The notes: generated by a model not told the origin, from the sequence alone. DNA of 64,000 bases from Piliocolobus tephrosceles (GCF_002776525.5 NC_045446.1:65120558-65184557); one strand, 5' to 3'. Numbered from the stretch's first letter, positions 11,822 through 24,271 are shown. Numbers and translations are program-made.

Positions 11822-12027
11822 TAACAAAGCCCTTTATAGCTTAATTTGTGAGAAAGTAAGAGAAATCTCCAGGGACTAAGAAACCAAATGTGAACTGAAA
11901 ACCAGAGTGATTAGCTCCTTAATTTGCCCTCAGCTGTACTGGATGTCTCACCTAGAAACTTGGACTTTAATAGGCCTGTTGTTATACCAAATGAAGCTAT
12001 AGGTCCGCATGGGTTAGACTCTAGTGG

Positions 12028-12336
12028 GTTTTTGTTGTTGTTTTGTTTTGTTTTTGAGACGGAATCTTGCTTTGTCGCCCAGGCTGGAGTACAGTGATGC
12101 AATCTCGGCTCACTGCAAGCTCCGCCTCTGGGTTCACACCATTCTCCTGCCTTAGCCTCCTGAGTAGCTGGGACTACAGGCACCCGCCACCATGCCCAGC
12201 TAATTTTTTTGTATTTTCAGTAGAGACAGGGTTTCACCATGTTAGCCAGGATGGTCTCCATCTCCTGACCTCGTGATCTGCCCACCTCGACCTCCCAAAG
12301 TGCTGGGATTACAGGCGTGAGCCACCACACCCGGCC
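12028..12336 (-). mobile_element. AluY-like, antisense
   Basis: Full length from a T-rich tail to 'cacacccggcc'. Perfect 14-bp target duplication 'ggttagactctagt' at 12012-12025 and 12338-12351. Confidence 0.96.
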
Positions 12337-12449
12337 TGGTTAGACTCTAGTTTTTGACAGAGGATGGCATGTGAAATCCTCACATGAAACTAGGTCCCTT
12401 GAAAATCTGCACCCTCTGTAGGGTGTATACCTTCTGATAGGGTAGACTA

Positions 12450-12838
12450 GTATCTTAATTCATTTTCTGTTGCTTATAACAGAATACCTGAAACTGGATA
12501 ACTTAAAAAAATTTCTTACAGTTATGGAGTCTGAGAAATCCAAGGTCCAGAGGCCACATCTGGTGAGGGCTTTCTTGCTAGTGGGGACTCTGCAGAGTCT
12601 GGAGGCAGCACAGGGCATCACATGGCAAGGGAGCTGACTATGCTAGCTCAGATCTCTGGTTTTCCTCTTATAAAGCCCCTAATGCAACTCCCTTGATAAC
12701 CCATTCATCCATTCATTCATTCATGAGGACAGAGCCCTTATAATCCAGTCACCTCTTAAAGGCCCCATCTCTCAACACTGCCATATCGGGGATTAAGTTT
12801 CAACATAAGTTTTGGAGGGGACATATATCATACCAAAT
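12450..12838 (-). mobile_element. MaLR LTR (MST/MLT1-type), antisense
   Basis: 'cattttctgttgcttataac', 'tggataactt', 'ggtgagggctttcttgctag' and 'ggggattaagtttcaacata' follow the reverse complement of MST-type LTRs. It contains a small (cattcatt)n stretch at 12704-12723. Confidence 0.8.
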
Positions 12839-13335
12839 CTACTAGGAAAAAAAAAAATTCTCCCTACTGACACAGAGAGAAGACAAAGAAGATTGCCTTT
12901 TATCCTAGGCTTTTGTACAGAAAAAAAAGTTTTCCCAGAAAATTCTTAACCACAGCCATTCACTCGTACAGATACCCAAATGGCTTAGAAACTCCAAGTC
13001 AAGAATTGACATTAAAAACCACCTCAGGCTGGTAATACCCCTGGATGCTTGGCAAAAACAGATGCAAAACCGCTCTGCTCCAAGATACATACTTGACACA
13101 GGCCACACAGAATTCCCACAGGGTCTGGAGTTAATGAAATTCTCATTTGTTAAATAAGAATGTATACTGCTTGCTTTATACTATTGAGAGCATATGTTAC
13201 TCTTGTATAAATAAACATTTGAATATGTATCTGTGCCTCCCCTTTGCTCTCCAGAAGTGAAATGATGAAGCAGAATTTATATGCAGGCCAGCATTTGGGT
13301 ATGGACACACATTGAGCTGCCTTCTATCCTTGCAG

Positions 13336-13547
13336 AGGTCATGGAAGAAGTGACAACATGCTCCTTCAACAGCCCTCTGTTCCGGCAGGAAGATGACAGA
13401 GGGATTACCTACCGGATCCCAGCCCTGCTCTACATACCCCCCACCCACACCTTCCTGGCCTTTGCAGAGAAGCGTTCCACGAGCAGGGATGAGGATGCTC
13501 TCCACCTGGTGCTGAGGCGAGGGTTGAGGATTGGGCACTTGGTACAG
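13336..13547 (+). CDS. NEU3: NEU3 coding exon 2 (YRIP motif, start of sialidase propeller)
   Basis: Middle coding exon of NEU3, 212 nt, between a tgcag acceptor and a cag/gtgac donor. It keeps the frame with both neighbours. It carries residues 32-102 of the 461-aa protein. Met34 (13341) is the start of the 428-aa isoform. The sialidase signature YRIP lies at residues 57-60, and its Arg58 is the first arginine of the triad that binds the sialic-acid carboxylate. Asp83, in the SRDED stretch, matches the catalytic acid/base aspartate (Asp50 in 428-aa numbering). The frame stays open past the donor to about 13697, so intron retention would give a short truncated product. That extension is probably meaningless, because the protein resumes precisely at 24272. 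Confidence 0.96.
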
Positions 13548-13689
13548 GTGACTCTTCATCCCAGATCTGAGTCTGGGCCTCAGTTTCTCTTCACAAAGCT
13601 CAGAGCTCTTCAGGATCTGTGCCTCTTCTCATCAGTACAGGAAAGCCATGTGGGGAGCAGAGGCAGAAAAAACGGCAAAAACAATGGCT

Positions 13690-13885
13690 CTCACTGAGTG
13701 CTTATTGTGTTCCAGGGGCACATTGGGTCCTCACAACCACTCTGTTTCGTAGGTACTGTTTTCAGTCATATTTTACAGACAAGGAAACTGAGACTCAGAG
13801 AGGTTGCCATTTGCTCAAGGTTATACAGCTATAATAAAGCAGTAGAAGCTGGCTTCAAACTCAGTTGCTGACTCCAGAAACCTCC
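13690..13885 (-). repeat. MIR
   Basis: 'tgagtgcttattgtgttcca ... ctgagactcagagaggttgc' is antisense MIR right after NEU3 exon 2. A second MIR-like copy follows at about 13910-14060. Confidence 0.85.
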
Positions 13886-14613
13886 ACAGTTATTTAGATT
13901 CAGCTAACGTACGATGTGCCTTTCATTTATATTCCATTTAATCCTCATAAATCACCCAGGGAAGTAAGCATTGGTAGTCCAATTTTGCTGATGGTGGATC
14001 CTGGTGCTCCAAGAGGTAAGTAACTTGCTCAGGACCACATTTAGCAGATGACGGGGGGATACCAGTAATAACCACACTTCTACTACTAAATGCTGTATGT
14101 GAGGTACAATTTATTGTCTCCACTTTGCAGGAGGTAACCAGTTCTGAGAATTAACCTCATTTGCTTTGATCACACATCTAATAAGTGGGAGAACTGGAGT
14201 TGGAGCCCTTCCTCTTCAGTAGAACATTTTGACTGTATTTTTAGTGAGGAAAGAAAGGTTGCTATTCTTTGGCCTGGAAGCTACGGGGTTATTTCAGACC
14301 CCAAATAGGCATACGTCAGAGATATTGTGGATTTGGTTCCAGACCACCACAATAAAGTGACTGTCACAATAAAACAAGGCACATAATTTTTTTGGTTTCC
14401 CGGTGCATATAAAAGTTATGTTTATACTATACTGTAATCTATTAAGTGTGTAGTAGCATTATGTCTAAAAAAAAAGTACACACCTTAAAATATTGCTGAA
14501 AAGTGCTAATGATTATTTGAACCTTTGGCTAGTCAGTCTTTTTGCTGGAGTAGGTCTTGCCCTGATGTTGGTGGCTGCTGACTTATCAGGGTAATGGTTG
14601 CTGAAGACTTAGT

Positions 14614-14625
14614 GTATTATTACTA

Positions 14626-14657
<32 letters not shown>
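14614..14657. repeat. (TTA)n microsatellite
   Basis: A run of att/tta triplets within the Tigger1 body, replacing part of its usual sequence. Likely length-variable. Confidence 0.85.
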
Positions 14658-14702
14658 GAAGCATTTCTTACTTACATAGATAATTTCTTAAAATAAGACA
14701 AT

Positions 14703-14984
14703 GGGCTGGGCACAGTGGCTCATACCTATAATCCCAGAACTTTGGGAGGCCAAAGTGGGAGGATTGCTTGAGCTCAGGAGTTCAAGACTGGCCTGGGCAA
14801 CATAGCAAGACCTTGTCTCTAATAAAAATAAAAAACATTAGGTGGGTGTAGTGGCACACACCTGTAGTCCACAGCTACTTGGGAGGCTGAGGGGGAGGAT
14901 TGCTTGAGCCCAGAAGTTCAGGGCTCCAGTAAGCTGCGATTGTGCCACTGGGGGACAGAGCAGTACCCTGTCTACCCCCAACAA
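14703..14984 (+). mobile_element. AluJ-like, inserted in Tigger1
   Basis: Starts 'ggctgggcacagtggctcat' and ends near 'ccctgtctac'. It is divergent and has an atypical short tail. Flanking 'aaataagacaa' appears on both sides (about 14691 and 14985), the target duplication. Confidence 0.88.
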
Positions 14985-16386
14985 GAAATAAGACAACAGT
15001 GAAGTTTGCTGAAACAGCTGACTCTTCCTTTCACAAAAGATTTTTCTGTAGCATGCAATGCTACAGAATTTGATAGCATTTTTCCCATAGTAGAACTCAT
15101 AAATGAATCCTCTTAAACCCTGCTGCTGCTTTATCAACTAAGTTGATGTAATATTTTAAATCTTTTGTTGTCATTTTGACAGTGTTTACAGCATCTTCAC
15201 CAGAAGTAGATCCCATAAACTACTTTCTTTGCTCATCTGTAAGAAGCAAGTCATTTGTTCAAGTTTTATCATGAGATTGCAGCAATTTAGTCACATCTTC
15301 AGGCTCCACTTCTAATTCTCTTGCTATCCACCATATCTGCAGTTACTTCCTCTACTGAAGTCTTGAACCCCTCAAAGTCATCCATGAGTTGTGGGAATCA
15401 ACTTCTCAATGTCTCTTAATGTTGATATTATGACCTCCCATGAATCATGAATGTTCTGAATGGCATCTAGACTAGTGAAATTTTTCCAGAAGGTTTTCAG
15501 TTTACTTTGACCAGATTCATCAGAACAATCGCTATCTATGGCAACTATAGTCTTGTGAAATGTATTTCTTAAATAATGAAACTTGGAAGTTGAAATGACT
15601 CCTTGATCTGTGGGCTACAGAATGGATGTTATATTAGTGGCTGTGAAAACAACATTAATCTCCTCATACATCTCCATCAGAGCTCTTGGATGACAAGGTA
15701 CATTGTCAGTGACCAGTAATAGTTTGAAAGGAATCTTTTTTCCTGAGGAGTAGGTCTCAACAGGGGCCTGTAAACAGAAGTGCTTCATCCAGGCTTTTTT
15801 TATTGTAGAGCATTGGCGGAGTAGATTTAGGATAACTCTTAAGAGCCCTAGGATTTTCTGAGTGATAAATGAGCATTGACCTCAGCTTAAAGTCACCAGC
15901 CTGTCTTTTGAAGATTTGAAGCCAGACATTGACTTCTCTCTAGCCATGAAAGTCCTAGATGGCATCTTTCAGTAGAAGGCTGTTTTGTCTACAGGGAAAT
16001 CTGTTGTTTGGTGTAGCCACCTTTGTCAGTTACCTTAGCTAGATCTTCTGGATAACTTTCTGTAGCTTCTCCCATCAGCACTTGCTGCTTCACCTTGCCC
16101 TTTTATGTTATGGAGACAGCTTCTTGCCTTAAACCTCATGAACCATCCTCTGCTACTTTCCAGCTTTTCTTGTGCAGCTTCCATACCTCTCTCAGCCTTC
16201 GCAGAATTGAAGAGAGTTAGGGCTTTGCCCTGGATTAGGCTTTGTCTTAAGGGAGTGCTGTGGCTGGTCTGATCTTTTATCCAGACCTCTAAAACTTTCT
16301 CCCTATCAGCAATACGGCTGTTTTGCTTTTTTTATCATTCCTGTATTCACTGGAGTAGCACTTTAAATTTCCTTCAAGAACTTTTC

Positions 16387-16701
16387 AGCCTGGTGCGGTG
16401 TCTCACGCCTGTAATCCCAGCACTTTGGGAGGCCAAGGTAGGCAGATCACAAGGTCAGGAGTTTGAGACCAGCCCGACCAACATGCTGAAACCCCATCTT
16501 TACTAAAAATACAAAAAAAAAAAAAAAAAAAAAATTAACCAGGCATGGTGGTGCATGCCTATAATCCCAGCTAGTCAGGAGGCTGAGGCAGGAGAACAGC
16601 TTGAACCCAGTAGGCGGAGGTTGCGGTGAGCAGAGATCGAGCTACTGCAATCCAGCCTGGGCAACAGAGGGAGACTCTGTTTCAAAAAAAAAAAAAAAAA
16701 A
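16387..16701 (+). mobile_element. AluS-like, inserted in Tigger1
   Basis: Full dimeric Alu ('cagcctggtgcggtgtctca'... 'gactctgtttc' plus A tail) with a 22-A middle A-rich linker. 'aagaactttt' before and 'aagaattttt' after act as target duplication. Confidence 0.92.
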
Positions 16702-17805
16702 GAATTTTTTCTTTGCATTTACAACTTGGCTGTTTGGCACAAGAGGCCTAACTTTCAGCCTGTCTTGGCTTTCAACATGCCTTCCTCCTAAGTTTAATCA
16801 TTTCCAGCTTTGATTTAAAGTGAACGATGGGGGACTCTTCCTTTTACTTGAACACTTAGAGGCCATTATAGGGTTACTAATTGGCCTAATTTCAATATTG
16901 TTGTGTTTCAGGGAATAGGCTGAAGGAGAGGGAGAGAGATGAGAGAACGGTTGGTGGAGCAGTCAGAACACATATAGCATTTATCAAGTTCACCATGTAA
17001 TATGGGCACAGTTGTCATACTCCAAAACAATTACAGTAATAACATTAAAGATCACTGATGAAAGATCACCATAACAGATATAATAATAATGACAATGTTT
17101 GAGATATTGTGAGAATTAACTGAAACATGACAAAGACATAAAGTGAGCACATGCTCACTTCAGGGTTGCCACAAACCTTCGGTTTATAAAGACAATATCT
17201 GAGAAATGCAGTAGAGCAAAGTGCAATAGATCACATATACCTGTATTTCTTATTGTTGCTTTCCTCTCTCCCAGGGCTAGCTTAAGTGAGACAAATGAGA
17301 CAATGGTTTTGAGAGTCTTTTGTAAAAAAATATATAACCGTGTCATCTCTCTATATCTATATAGTAGGCACTTTAATACTCCTAACCTACCCTGCTTTTT
17401 TACCTACAGATGCCTCAAATCTGACCATTAAATCTTCATATCCATAGCAGATAACCTTCTGCTGTTAAAGTACACAGTGCAAATGCTATTCTGCTTGAAC
17501 ATGGGCCTTGCCATCAATCCCTATCTTTGCTTTTGATGACATTGGCTCACATTTCTCTTGGTGAAGTTTTTTATTTTGTGGGATTTTCGGTTCCTACTCT
17601 TTCACCTTATCTTGTCATGAGTCTTTCTCATGGCCTCCCAGGACCAGACTTCTGCATGTATAACTAGCCTCCACAGAGGCCCAGCCCTACAGCCCAGTAG
17701 AACTTGGGATTCTAGCTCTTTCCTTTCTTCTAGGACAAGCATTACCTGTGGTCATCGGTCATGTTGCACTGTTTTTGATCAAGACAGTAGGCTGTTAAGC
17801 ACTTT

Positions 17806-17938
17806 TTAAAAATACTATTTTTTTAGATACAACTTCTATGTTGCCTAGGCTGGTCTTGAACTCCTGGCTCAAACAATTTTCCTGTCTCAGCCTCCTGAGT
17901 AGCTAGGACTACAGGTACACACCACTGTGCCCAGCCTT
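17806..17938 (-). mobile_element. Fossil Alu monomer (FLAM-like), antisense
   Basis: Single-monomer length, 'gttgcctaggctggtcttga ... caccactgtgcccagcc'. Divergent. Confidence 0.7.
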
Positions 17939-17974
17939 TTAAGTTTTAACTATCTGTTTGTCTGTCTGTCTGTC

Positions 17975-18140
17975 TAGAGATAAGCCCTCGCTGTGTTGCC
18001 CAGGCAGGAGTGCAGTGGCTATTCATAGGCGTGATCATTGCATACTACAGCCTCAAACTCCTGGCCTCAAGCAATCTTCTTGCCTAAGCCTCCTGAGTAG
18101 CCACAACTACAGGCAGGTGCCACTGAGCCAAGCAAGCATT
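17975..18140 (-). mobile_element. 7SL-like fossil Alu monomer, antisense
   Basis: Contains 'gtggctattcataggcgtga', a 7SL-derived phrase found in fossil monomers but not in modern Alus. Preceded by a short (GTCT)n run (17957-17974). Confidence 0.7.
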
Positions 18141-18334
18141 TTTTATCAGACCACAACTGTTGCATAACTCCATTACTCAGTAGTCATACACATTCACAAA
18201 CATGTCCCCTTTAATTCATTCTCTCTTTATTTCATTCTTTGATTTATTTAATTGTAGAATCTTGAAGTTAGAAGAATCATGAGCCCAACTTCTTTCCCAG
18301 CATAGAAATCTGTATTCTATTGGTAGTTACTAAA

Positions 18335-18480
18335 ATCCTAGTGGTTAAGAGTGTGGCTTTGGAGTCAGTCAAGACCTATCATTTATTGGCTTTGTGACCT
18401 TGAAGACTTGACTCTTCTCTGTTTCATCATCTGCAACATATAGTTAATAATAGATACCACATAGTAAGAACTAAACATTT
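18335..18480 (+). repeat. MIR
   Basis: 'agtggttaagagtgtggctt', 'ggagtcagtcaagacctatc', 'ctttgtgaccttgaagactt' is sense MIR. Confidence 0.85.
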
Positions 18481-19064
18481 GTCATTTTCCATTAAGGGTC
18501 TCCTTGCACAACTCTTCAAATGAGCACCTGATTGCTGTGGCAGCTGTTTTTTGTGTGTGAATGAGATGATCTCTACTTCTCTATAACTACCCATTGGTTT
18601 GTTCTGCCTTCTGGGGCGGTCAATCTATACAAAATGTAGATACAATCTCTTTTTCAGAGAACTACTCTCTGAAGTACCTGAAAGCTGCATTCATGCCCTC
18701 TGAGTATTCTGTTTTCTGGGCTAAACAACTTCAGTTCTTTCTGTAACTTCTTAGGGCACAGTCCTGATTTGGTTTCTGGTCCCTTGAAAAGTATGATTAC
18801 TATCCTTGGGATCCGGTCTGAGATGGCAGTGTCCTTTTTTAAAGTAGGATACTCGGAACTGAACTTGGGACTCCAAGGGTAGACCAACCAGCTCAGCAAT
18901 GAGGTGAGCTATCCTATCTTGTATTCCCTTTAATGCAATTGAAGGTAAAATAGCACTTTCTTGGTAGCTACATAGCACAATTGACTATGTAGATTGTGTA
19001 GACTGTGTAGACTATGTAGAGTAGATGGTCAGCCAAAACCTCCAAGTCTTTTTCACATTTGTTG

Positions 19065-20106
19065 TTCTCTTTTTAAAAAAAAAAATTAATTGTAGTAAAA
19101 TATATCTAACATAAATTTTACCATCCTAACCATTTTTAAATGTATAGTTCATTAGTGCCAGGTATATTCAAATTGTGCAACCAATCTTCAGAACTTTTGA
19201 TTTTTCAAAACTGAAAGTCTACACCCATTAAACAGCTCCCCATTTCTCCCTCCTCAGTCCCTGGCAACCACTAATCTACTTTCTGTTTCTATAATTTTGA
19301 CTACTCTGGATATCTCATATAAGTGGAATTGTATAGTGTTTGTCTTTTTGTGATGGCTTATTTCACTTATGTAATGTCCTCAAGTTTCATCCATGTTGTA
19401 GCATGTATCAGAATTTCCTTCCTATTTAAGGCTGAATAATATATCATTGTATACCACATTTTGTTTATTCATTTTTTTTTTTTTTTTTTTTTTTTTTTGA
19501 GGCAGGGTCTCACTTTGTTGCCCAGGCTGGAGTGCAGTGGCGTGATCATGGTTCTGCAACCTCGAACTCCTGGGCTCAAGCAATCCTCAGCCTCCTGAGT
19601 AGCTGGGACTTCAAGTGTATGCCACCATACCCAGCTAATTTATCTTATTTTTGTAGAAATCGGGGTTTCTATATGTTGCCCGGGTTCCCTTCATCTCCCG
19701 AGGGATACTTTGGTTGCTTTTCCCTGTTGGGTATTGTGAATAACATTGCTATGAATAAGGGTGTGAAAATATCTCTTTGAGACCTTGCTTTTAAATCTTT
19801 TGGACGTAAATACAGAAGTGGAATTGCTGGATCATTTGATAATTTTGTATGTAATGAGAAACTGTCATGCCATTTTCCATAGTGGCTACACCATTTTATA
19901 TTCCTACCAACAGTACACAATGGTTCTAGTTTTCCACATCCTCACCAACATTTGTTATTTTCTGGTGTATGTGTGTGGTAGCTGTCCAAATAGGTGTGAG
20001 GGGGATACCTCATTGTGGTTTTTAGTTGCATTTCCCCGTTAATTAGTGTTGCTGAACATGTTTTCATATGCTTGTTGACCATTACATTTGTTCTTGTTTT
20101 ATGTTT
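19065..20106 (-). mobile_element. L1M-type LINE relic, antisense, split by Alus
   Basis: 'aattgtagtaaaatatatct', 'ccactaatctactttctgtt', 'catccatgttgtagcatgta', 'tggattttccatagtggcta'-type phrases give the antisense L1 3' part. An Alu fragment is inserted at about 19472-19690. Old and non-coding. Confidence 0.8.
19472..19690 (-). mobile_element. Truncated Alu, antisense
   Basis: T-run then 'gaggcagggtctcactttgt' to 'tatatgttgcccgggtt', so the Alu 5' part is missing. It interrupts the L1M. Confidence 0.85.
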
Positions 20107-20404
20107 TCTTTTTTTTGAGATGGAGTCTTACTCTATCACCCAGGCTGGAGTGCAGTGGTGTGATCTTGGCTCACTGCAACCTCTGCCTCCTGGATTAAAG
20201 AGATTCTCCTGCCACGGCCTCCCAAGTAGCTGGGACTACAAGCGTGTGCCACCATGCCTGGCTCATTTTCTTGTGTGTATTTTTAGTAGAGACAGGGTTT
20301 CACCATGTTGACCAGCCTGGTCTCGAACTCTTGACCTCAAGTGATCCACCCACCTTGGCCTCCCAAAGTATTGGGATTACAGGCATAAGCCACAGCACCT
20401 GGCC
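20107..20404 (-). mobile_element. AluS-like, antisense
   Basis: Full length. Target duplication 'tacatttgttctt' at about 20083 and 20405. Confidence 0.93.
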
Positions 20405-20883
20405 TACATTTGTTCTTTAATCAGTTTTCCCCATGCACATTTTTAAACCACAACCTGTTTTACCTCTGTCAAGCCTCAGCTTGTTTTATATGTCCCATTG
20501 CTCCAGCTAGTTGAGATCATCTTAGATTCCAAGGCTTTCATGCTTTGTTTACTCTTTCTTCCACCTTCATGTCAACTATATGTTAGATATATCTGGCTCA
20601 AATTATTTTCTCCTCTCAACCACTAAGGATGACTAAACTTCTGACTTCCCAAAAACTAGACTGCTTAATAAGTAAGCTGACTTGATCACTTATCTCTGGC
20701 ATGTTTAGTGTGCTTAGGGTACTCTGGTATAGAATGGGCTGTCCCAGAGATCTTGAATTCCCTTTTGAACTGGCGTAGTTCAAGGACGGAATGGTTTTTT
20801 ATCCAGAAGTCTGCGAGGGGTCTCTTCTATGGAATGGGAGTTAGCACTAGATAACCCTTATGGTCCATTATGGCTTAGTTTTC

Positions 20884-21041
20884 TTTTTTGTTTTTGAAAC
20901 AGGGTCTTGCTCTGTTACCTAGGGGGGAGTGCAGTGATTGATCATAGCTCACTGCTGCCTCAAACTCCTGGGCTTAATTGATTCTCCTGCCTCAGCCTCC
21001 CAAGTAGATAGGACCAGGTACTTACCACCAGGCCCAGATAA

Positions 21042-21073
<32 letters not shown>

Positions 21074-21134
21074 GCTTTGTAGAGATAAGGACCCACTATG
21101 TTGCCCAAGTTGATCTCAAACTCCTGGCCTCAGG
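20884..21134 (-). mobile_element. Old Alu, antisense, with internal 28-A run
   Basis: 'gaaacagggtcttgctctgt ... ctcaaactcctggcctcagg'. The central linker carries A at 21045-21072, opposite to the expected T-run of an antisense Alu. Confidence 0.8.
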
Positions 21135-21659
21135 CAAATGGCTCTGAGAGTCTATGATCTGAGCCTGCTTAATCTGTTTTGTCCATTTATAGAGAAATTA
21201 ATTTTTTAAATTTATTTTTTGTTTTAGGTAGTTAATACATTTCATATGGCTGAAAAATAAAAATAGTATAAAAAGATATATTTCTCGTTTCCATTCCCCT
21301 ATCTCTTATAGGCAATCACTATTGTTTCTTGTTATCTTTTCAGTGCTGCTTCATACAGAAGCAAAGCAAAACAAGTATGTACTCTTAATTGCCCTTTTAA
21401 AAACTTTTAAAACTGTGAAGTGATAACATATGCAGAAAACATAAAACATAAATGTGAAATGCACAAAACATAAGTGTCAGCTCAGTGAGTTATGACAAAG
21501 CCAACACTTGTGGACTCATCATATATAGAACTAATAGTCCAAGAAATAGAATGTTGTCAGCATCTGAGAAGTTTCTCTTATGGCCCCGCCCTTCTTCCCA
21601 AAAGAGAAGTTAATTATATTAAGTTGATTTATAGCCCTAGAGTTTAGTTTTGCTTTTTT

Positions 21660-21970
21660 TAATCTATGTAGTCTTTTGGTCTGGCTTTTTTTTTCAGTAT
21701 TCTTGAGATTTATCCAAATTGTTGTGTGTAACCCTAATTTGTTTTTCATTGTTACATAGTATTCTATCGGATGAACATACCACAATTAAGTGATCCATTT
21801 TACTGTTGTTGGATACTTGGGTTAGTTATTATAAGTATAGACTATACTGCTATGAATATTCTTATACATGTTTTTGGTACTGCAGGCATACATTTTGTTG
21901 GGTATGTAGCTAGGAGTGGAATCACTGGTTCATGTGGTATGTGTACGTTCTACCTCAGTAGATAATGTCA
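21660..21970 (-). repeat. Old L1 relic, antisense
   Basis: 'agtattctatcggatgaaca', 'ggatacttgggttagttatt', 'tgctatgaatattcttatac', typical of decayed antisense L1 ORF2 ends. A similar relic continues near 22860-23120 and 23260-23420. Confidence 0.65.
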
Positions 21971-22451
21971 GCCAGTTTTCTCAAGTGATGGTTTTAAGGG
22001 CTGTTCTGCCTCAGTTCCATCCTTATTCCTTGGATTTGGCCCTTTAAGGTTCCATCTCAAATTACATGACAGTTTACCAGGCCTTCAAGTTTTGTCCTCC
22101 TACTCCATAAAGTTGTCAAATGACTTGCTCAGCTTCTCAGCCTTTCAGTTACTTCTTTGAGAATTAGTAGGATGCCCTAAGGGGAAAAGGGACCAGCCAA
22201 CCTTTCTGAATGAACTTAGCGTGTAATTCTTCATTCTCATGTTTGCTCTCTGCTCTCTGGTGCTTTCAGATATTTTGTTTTTGTTTAAATGTTTTATCTA
22301 TTTTTTCAAGTTCTCAGTGGAAGGATTGGTTCAATTATTTAGTTTGCTGTAACCAGAAGTCCCTTTCCTCCACGTTTCTGATGCAAAAAGCATCCTACAT
22401 ACACTATTGTGTATTTTGCTTTCTTTGTTTAAGAATATATTATGAAAATCA

Positions 22452-22750
22452 GGCCAGGCACGGTGGCTCACACCTGTAATCCCAGCATTTTGGGAGGCCG
22501 AGGCAGGTGGATCACCTGAGGTCAGGAGTTTCAGACCAGCCTGGCCAATGTGTCAAAACCTCGTCTCTACTAAAAATAGAAAAATTAGCTGGACGTGATG
22601 GTGCAAGCCTGTAATCCCAGATACTCAGAAGGTTGAGGCATAAGAACCGCTTGAACCTGGAAGGCAGAGATTGCAGTGAGCTGAGATTGCACCACTGCAC
22701 TGCAGCCTGGTTGACAGAAAGAGAGACTCCATCTCAAAAAAAAAAAAAAA
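22452..22750 (+). mobile_element. AluS-like, sense
   Basis: Full length. Target duplication 'attatgaaaatc' (22439-22450) and 'attatggaaatc' (about 22750-22761). Confidence 0.95.
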
Positions 22751-23147
22751 TTATGGAAATCTTTCCATATCACTATACATGGAAAAAAGGTTTTACCCCA
22801 TGTATTGCATGTTCATTTCACCCATCCTCTATTGATGAACATTTGAGTTGTTTGTAGTATTCTGCTACTTCAAGTAATGCTGCATTTGAATAATCTTATA
22901 CATACTTAATTTGATGAGCAGATATATCTTAGGATGATTTCCCAGAATTGGGCATGATGGGAAAGGATAAATGTTATTTGTAATTTTGATATATGTCCTA
23001 CATGCAGGTTGAACTATTTGCACTTCAATCTATATATGAAAGTGCCAGTTTCTTGACATTTGCCAACACAGTATTGTCAAACTTTATGATTTTGCTAATT
23101 TAACAGATGTAAAATGTTATATCAATTTAGTTATTTTGTTTTATTTT

Positions 23148-23254
23148 TATTTTTAGAGATGGGATTTTGCCATGTTGCCCAGACTGGTCTCAAACTCCTG
23201 GGCTCAAGCTATCCTAACGTGCTGGGATTATAGCATAAGCCACTGTGCCTGGCC
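23148..23254 (-). mobile_element. Alu monomer fragment (FLAM-like), antisense
   Basis: 'agagatgggattttgccatg ... gccactgtgcctggcc', one monomer only. Confidence 0.75.
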
Positions 23255-23439
23255 ATTGTCAGTTTAGTCTTAATTTGCATTTCTCTCTTATGAGTGAAGC
23301 TGAACTTTTTTTTTCTCTTTCTGTAAGTTGTCTGATCTTGCTCTTTGCCCATTTCTGTTGGGTTCCTGGAAATTGTCTTACCAATTTCTACTATTGTTTT
23401 GAAAATATGTTATGGAGATTAGATCTTTCTTTCTTTATT

Positions 23440-23625
23440 TGCAATATGTCTGATTAGGCATTATCTCATTGTATCCTTATAATAACTCCTTTGTGAGGAT
23501 GTTATTAAACTTTCCATTTAACTGATGAAGAAATTGAGGTAAAGTGAGATTAAGCAACTTGCCCATAATCACAAAATAAGTGATGAAAGCATGGTTTGAA
23601 CTAGGTGTCTCTGAATCTATGCTTG
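23440..23625 (-). repeat. MIR
   Basis: 'ttccatttaactgatgaaga ... gcaacttgcccataatcaca' is antisense MIR. Confidence 0.75.
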
Positions 23626-23734
23626 AGCTTTCAACAAAAGTTATGAATTGCCTTCCCAGTGTAGTACCGGAAGGAAAAAAATTTGTCTTAAATTTCCCTT
23701 TATTTGCCTAAAATTTCCCTATTTGTCTGCCTTG

Positions 23735-23812
23735 CTTTTCTTCTCTTCCTTTTCTTTCTTTCCTTTCCTTTTCTTTCCTTTTCTTTTTTTTTTTTTTTTC
23801 TTTCTTTCTTTG
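23735..23812. repeat. Pyrimidine tract (TTTCC/CTTT)n
   Basis: About 75 bases almost purely C and T (tcttcctttt...tttctttc), about 460 bases upstream of the NEU3 exon 3 acceptor. Could adopt triplex structure. Confidence 0.85.
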
Positions 23813-24271
23813 TAAAAATATTTAGCTCCTATTATGTACCAGGTGCTGGAGAATCAATATTAGTAACTAATAGTATAAGCCCTCAGAAGGCTCATAGTCT
23901 AGAAAAGGAAGACAGTCACAAAAAGTTACAATGTTATACAATAAATTTATTAGGGGAGGAGAGTGAGTTTCATGGAAGGCTTTATAAAGGAGGTGACTTT
24001 TGAGTTGGATATGGAGGATGGTTTGGAAATCTAGATGAAATGAGGAAGAGCATTCCAGACAGAGGAGACAGCTTGTACAACATTTAGCATTGTCTCTTTC
24101 CAGCTTTGTAAGTTATCCTGTAATATTTGAGAATTTAGTGAGTAATTAGGCCTTCATGATTTTATAGATTTCAATATCATTTCTTATTTATGAAATATAC
24201 TGATACTTTTAATGAGCTTCACGTTTTCCTATTAGTATCTCACTCCTACTTTCTCCCTTCTCCTTGTCTAG

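Larger units (their letters stand above)
14306..17243 (-). mobile_element. Tigger1 (pogo/TcMar) DNA transposon, nearly full length, with dead transposase
   Basis: Terminal inverted repeats of Tigger1 stand at both ends: 'ggcatacgtcagagatattg' at 14308 and 'cacatatacctgta' at about 17231-17244, with TA at the borders. Between them the sequence follows the Tigger1 consensus over its length. The transposase reading direction is minus, but many stops and deletions remove any long frame. Two Alus (14703-14984 and 16387-16701) were inserted later. It lies in NEU3 intron 2. Tigger1 was active in early primates and is extinct. Confidence 0.93.

Noticed and set aside
12704..12723. Short cattcatt repeats as a possible CRISPR-like or satellite array
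   Set aside because: Only a few units inside a MaLR LTR; a simple repeat in a vertebrate genome.
13548..13697. Extension of NEU3 exon 2 frame past the donor
   Set aside because: A consensus donor stands at 13547 and the conserved protein resumes exactly at 24272; the extension is intronic.
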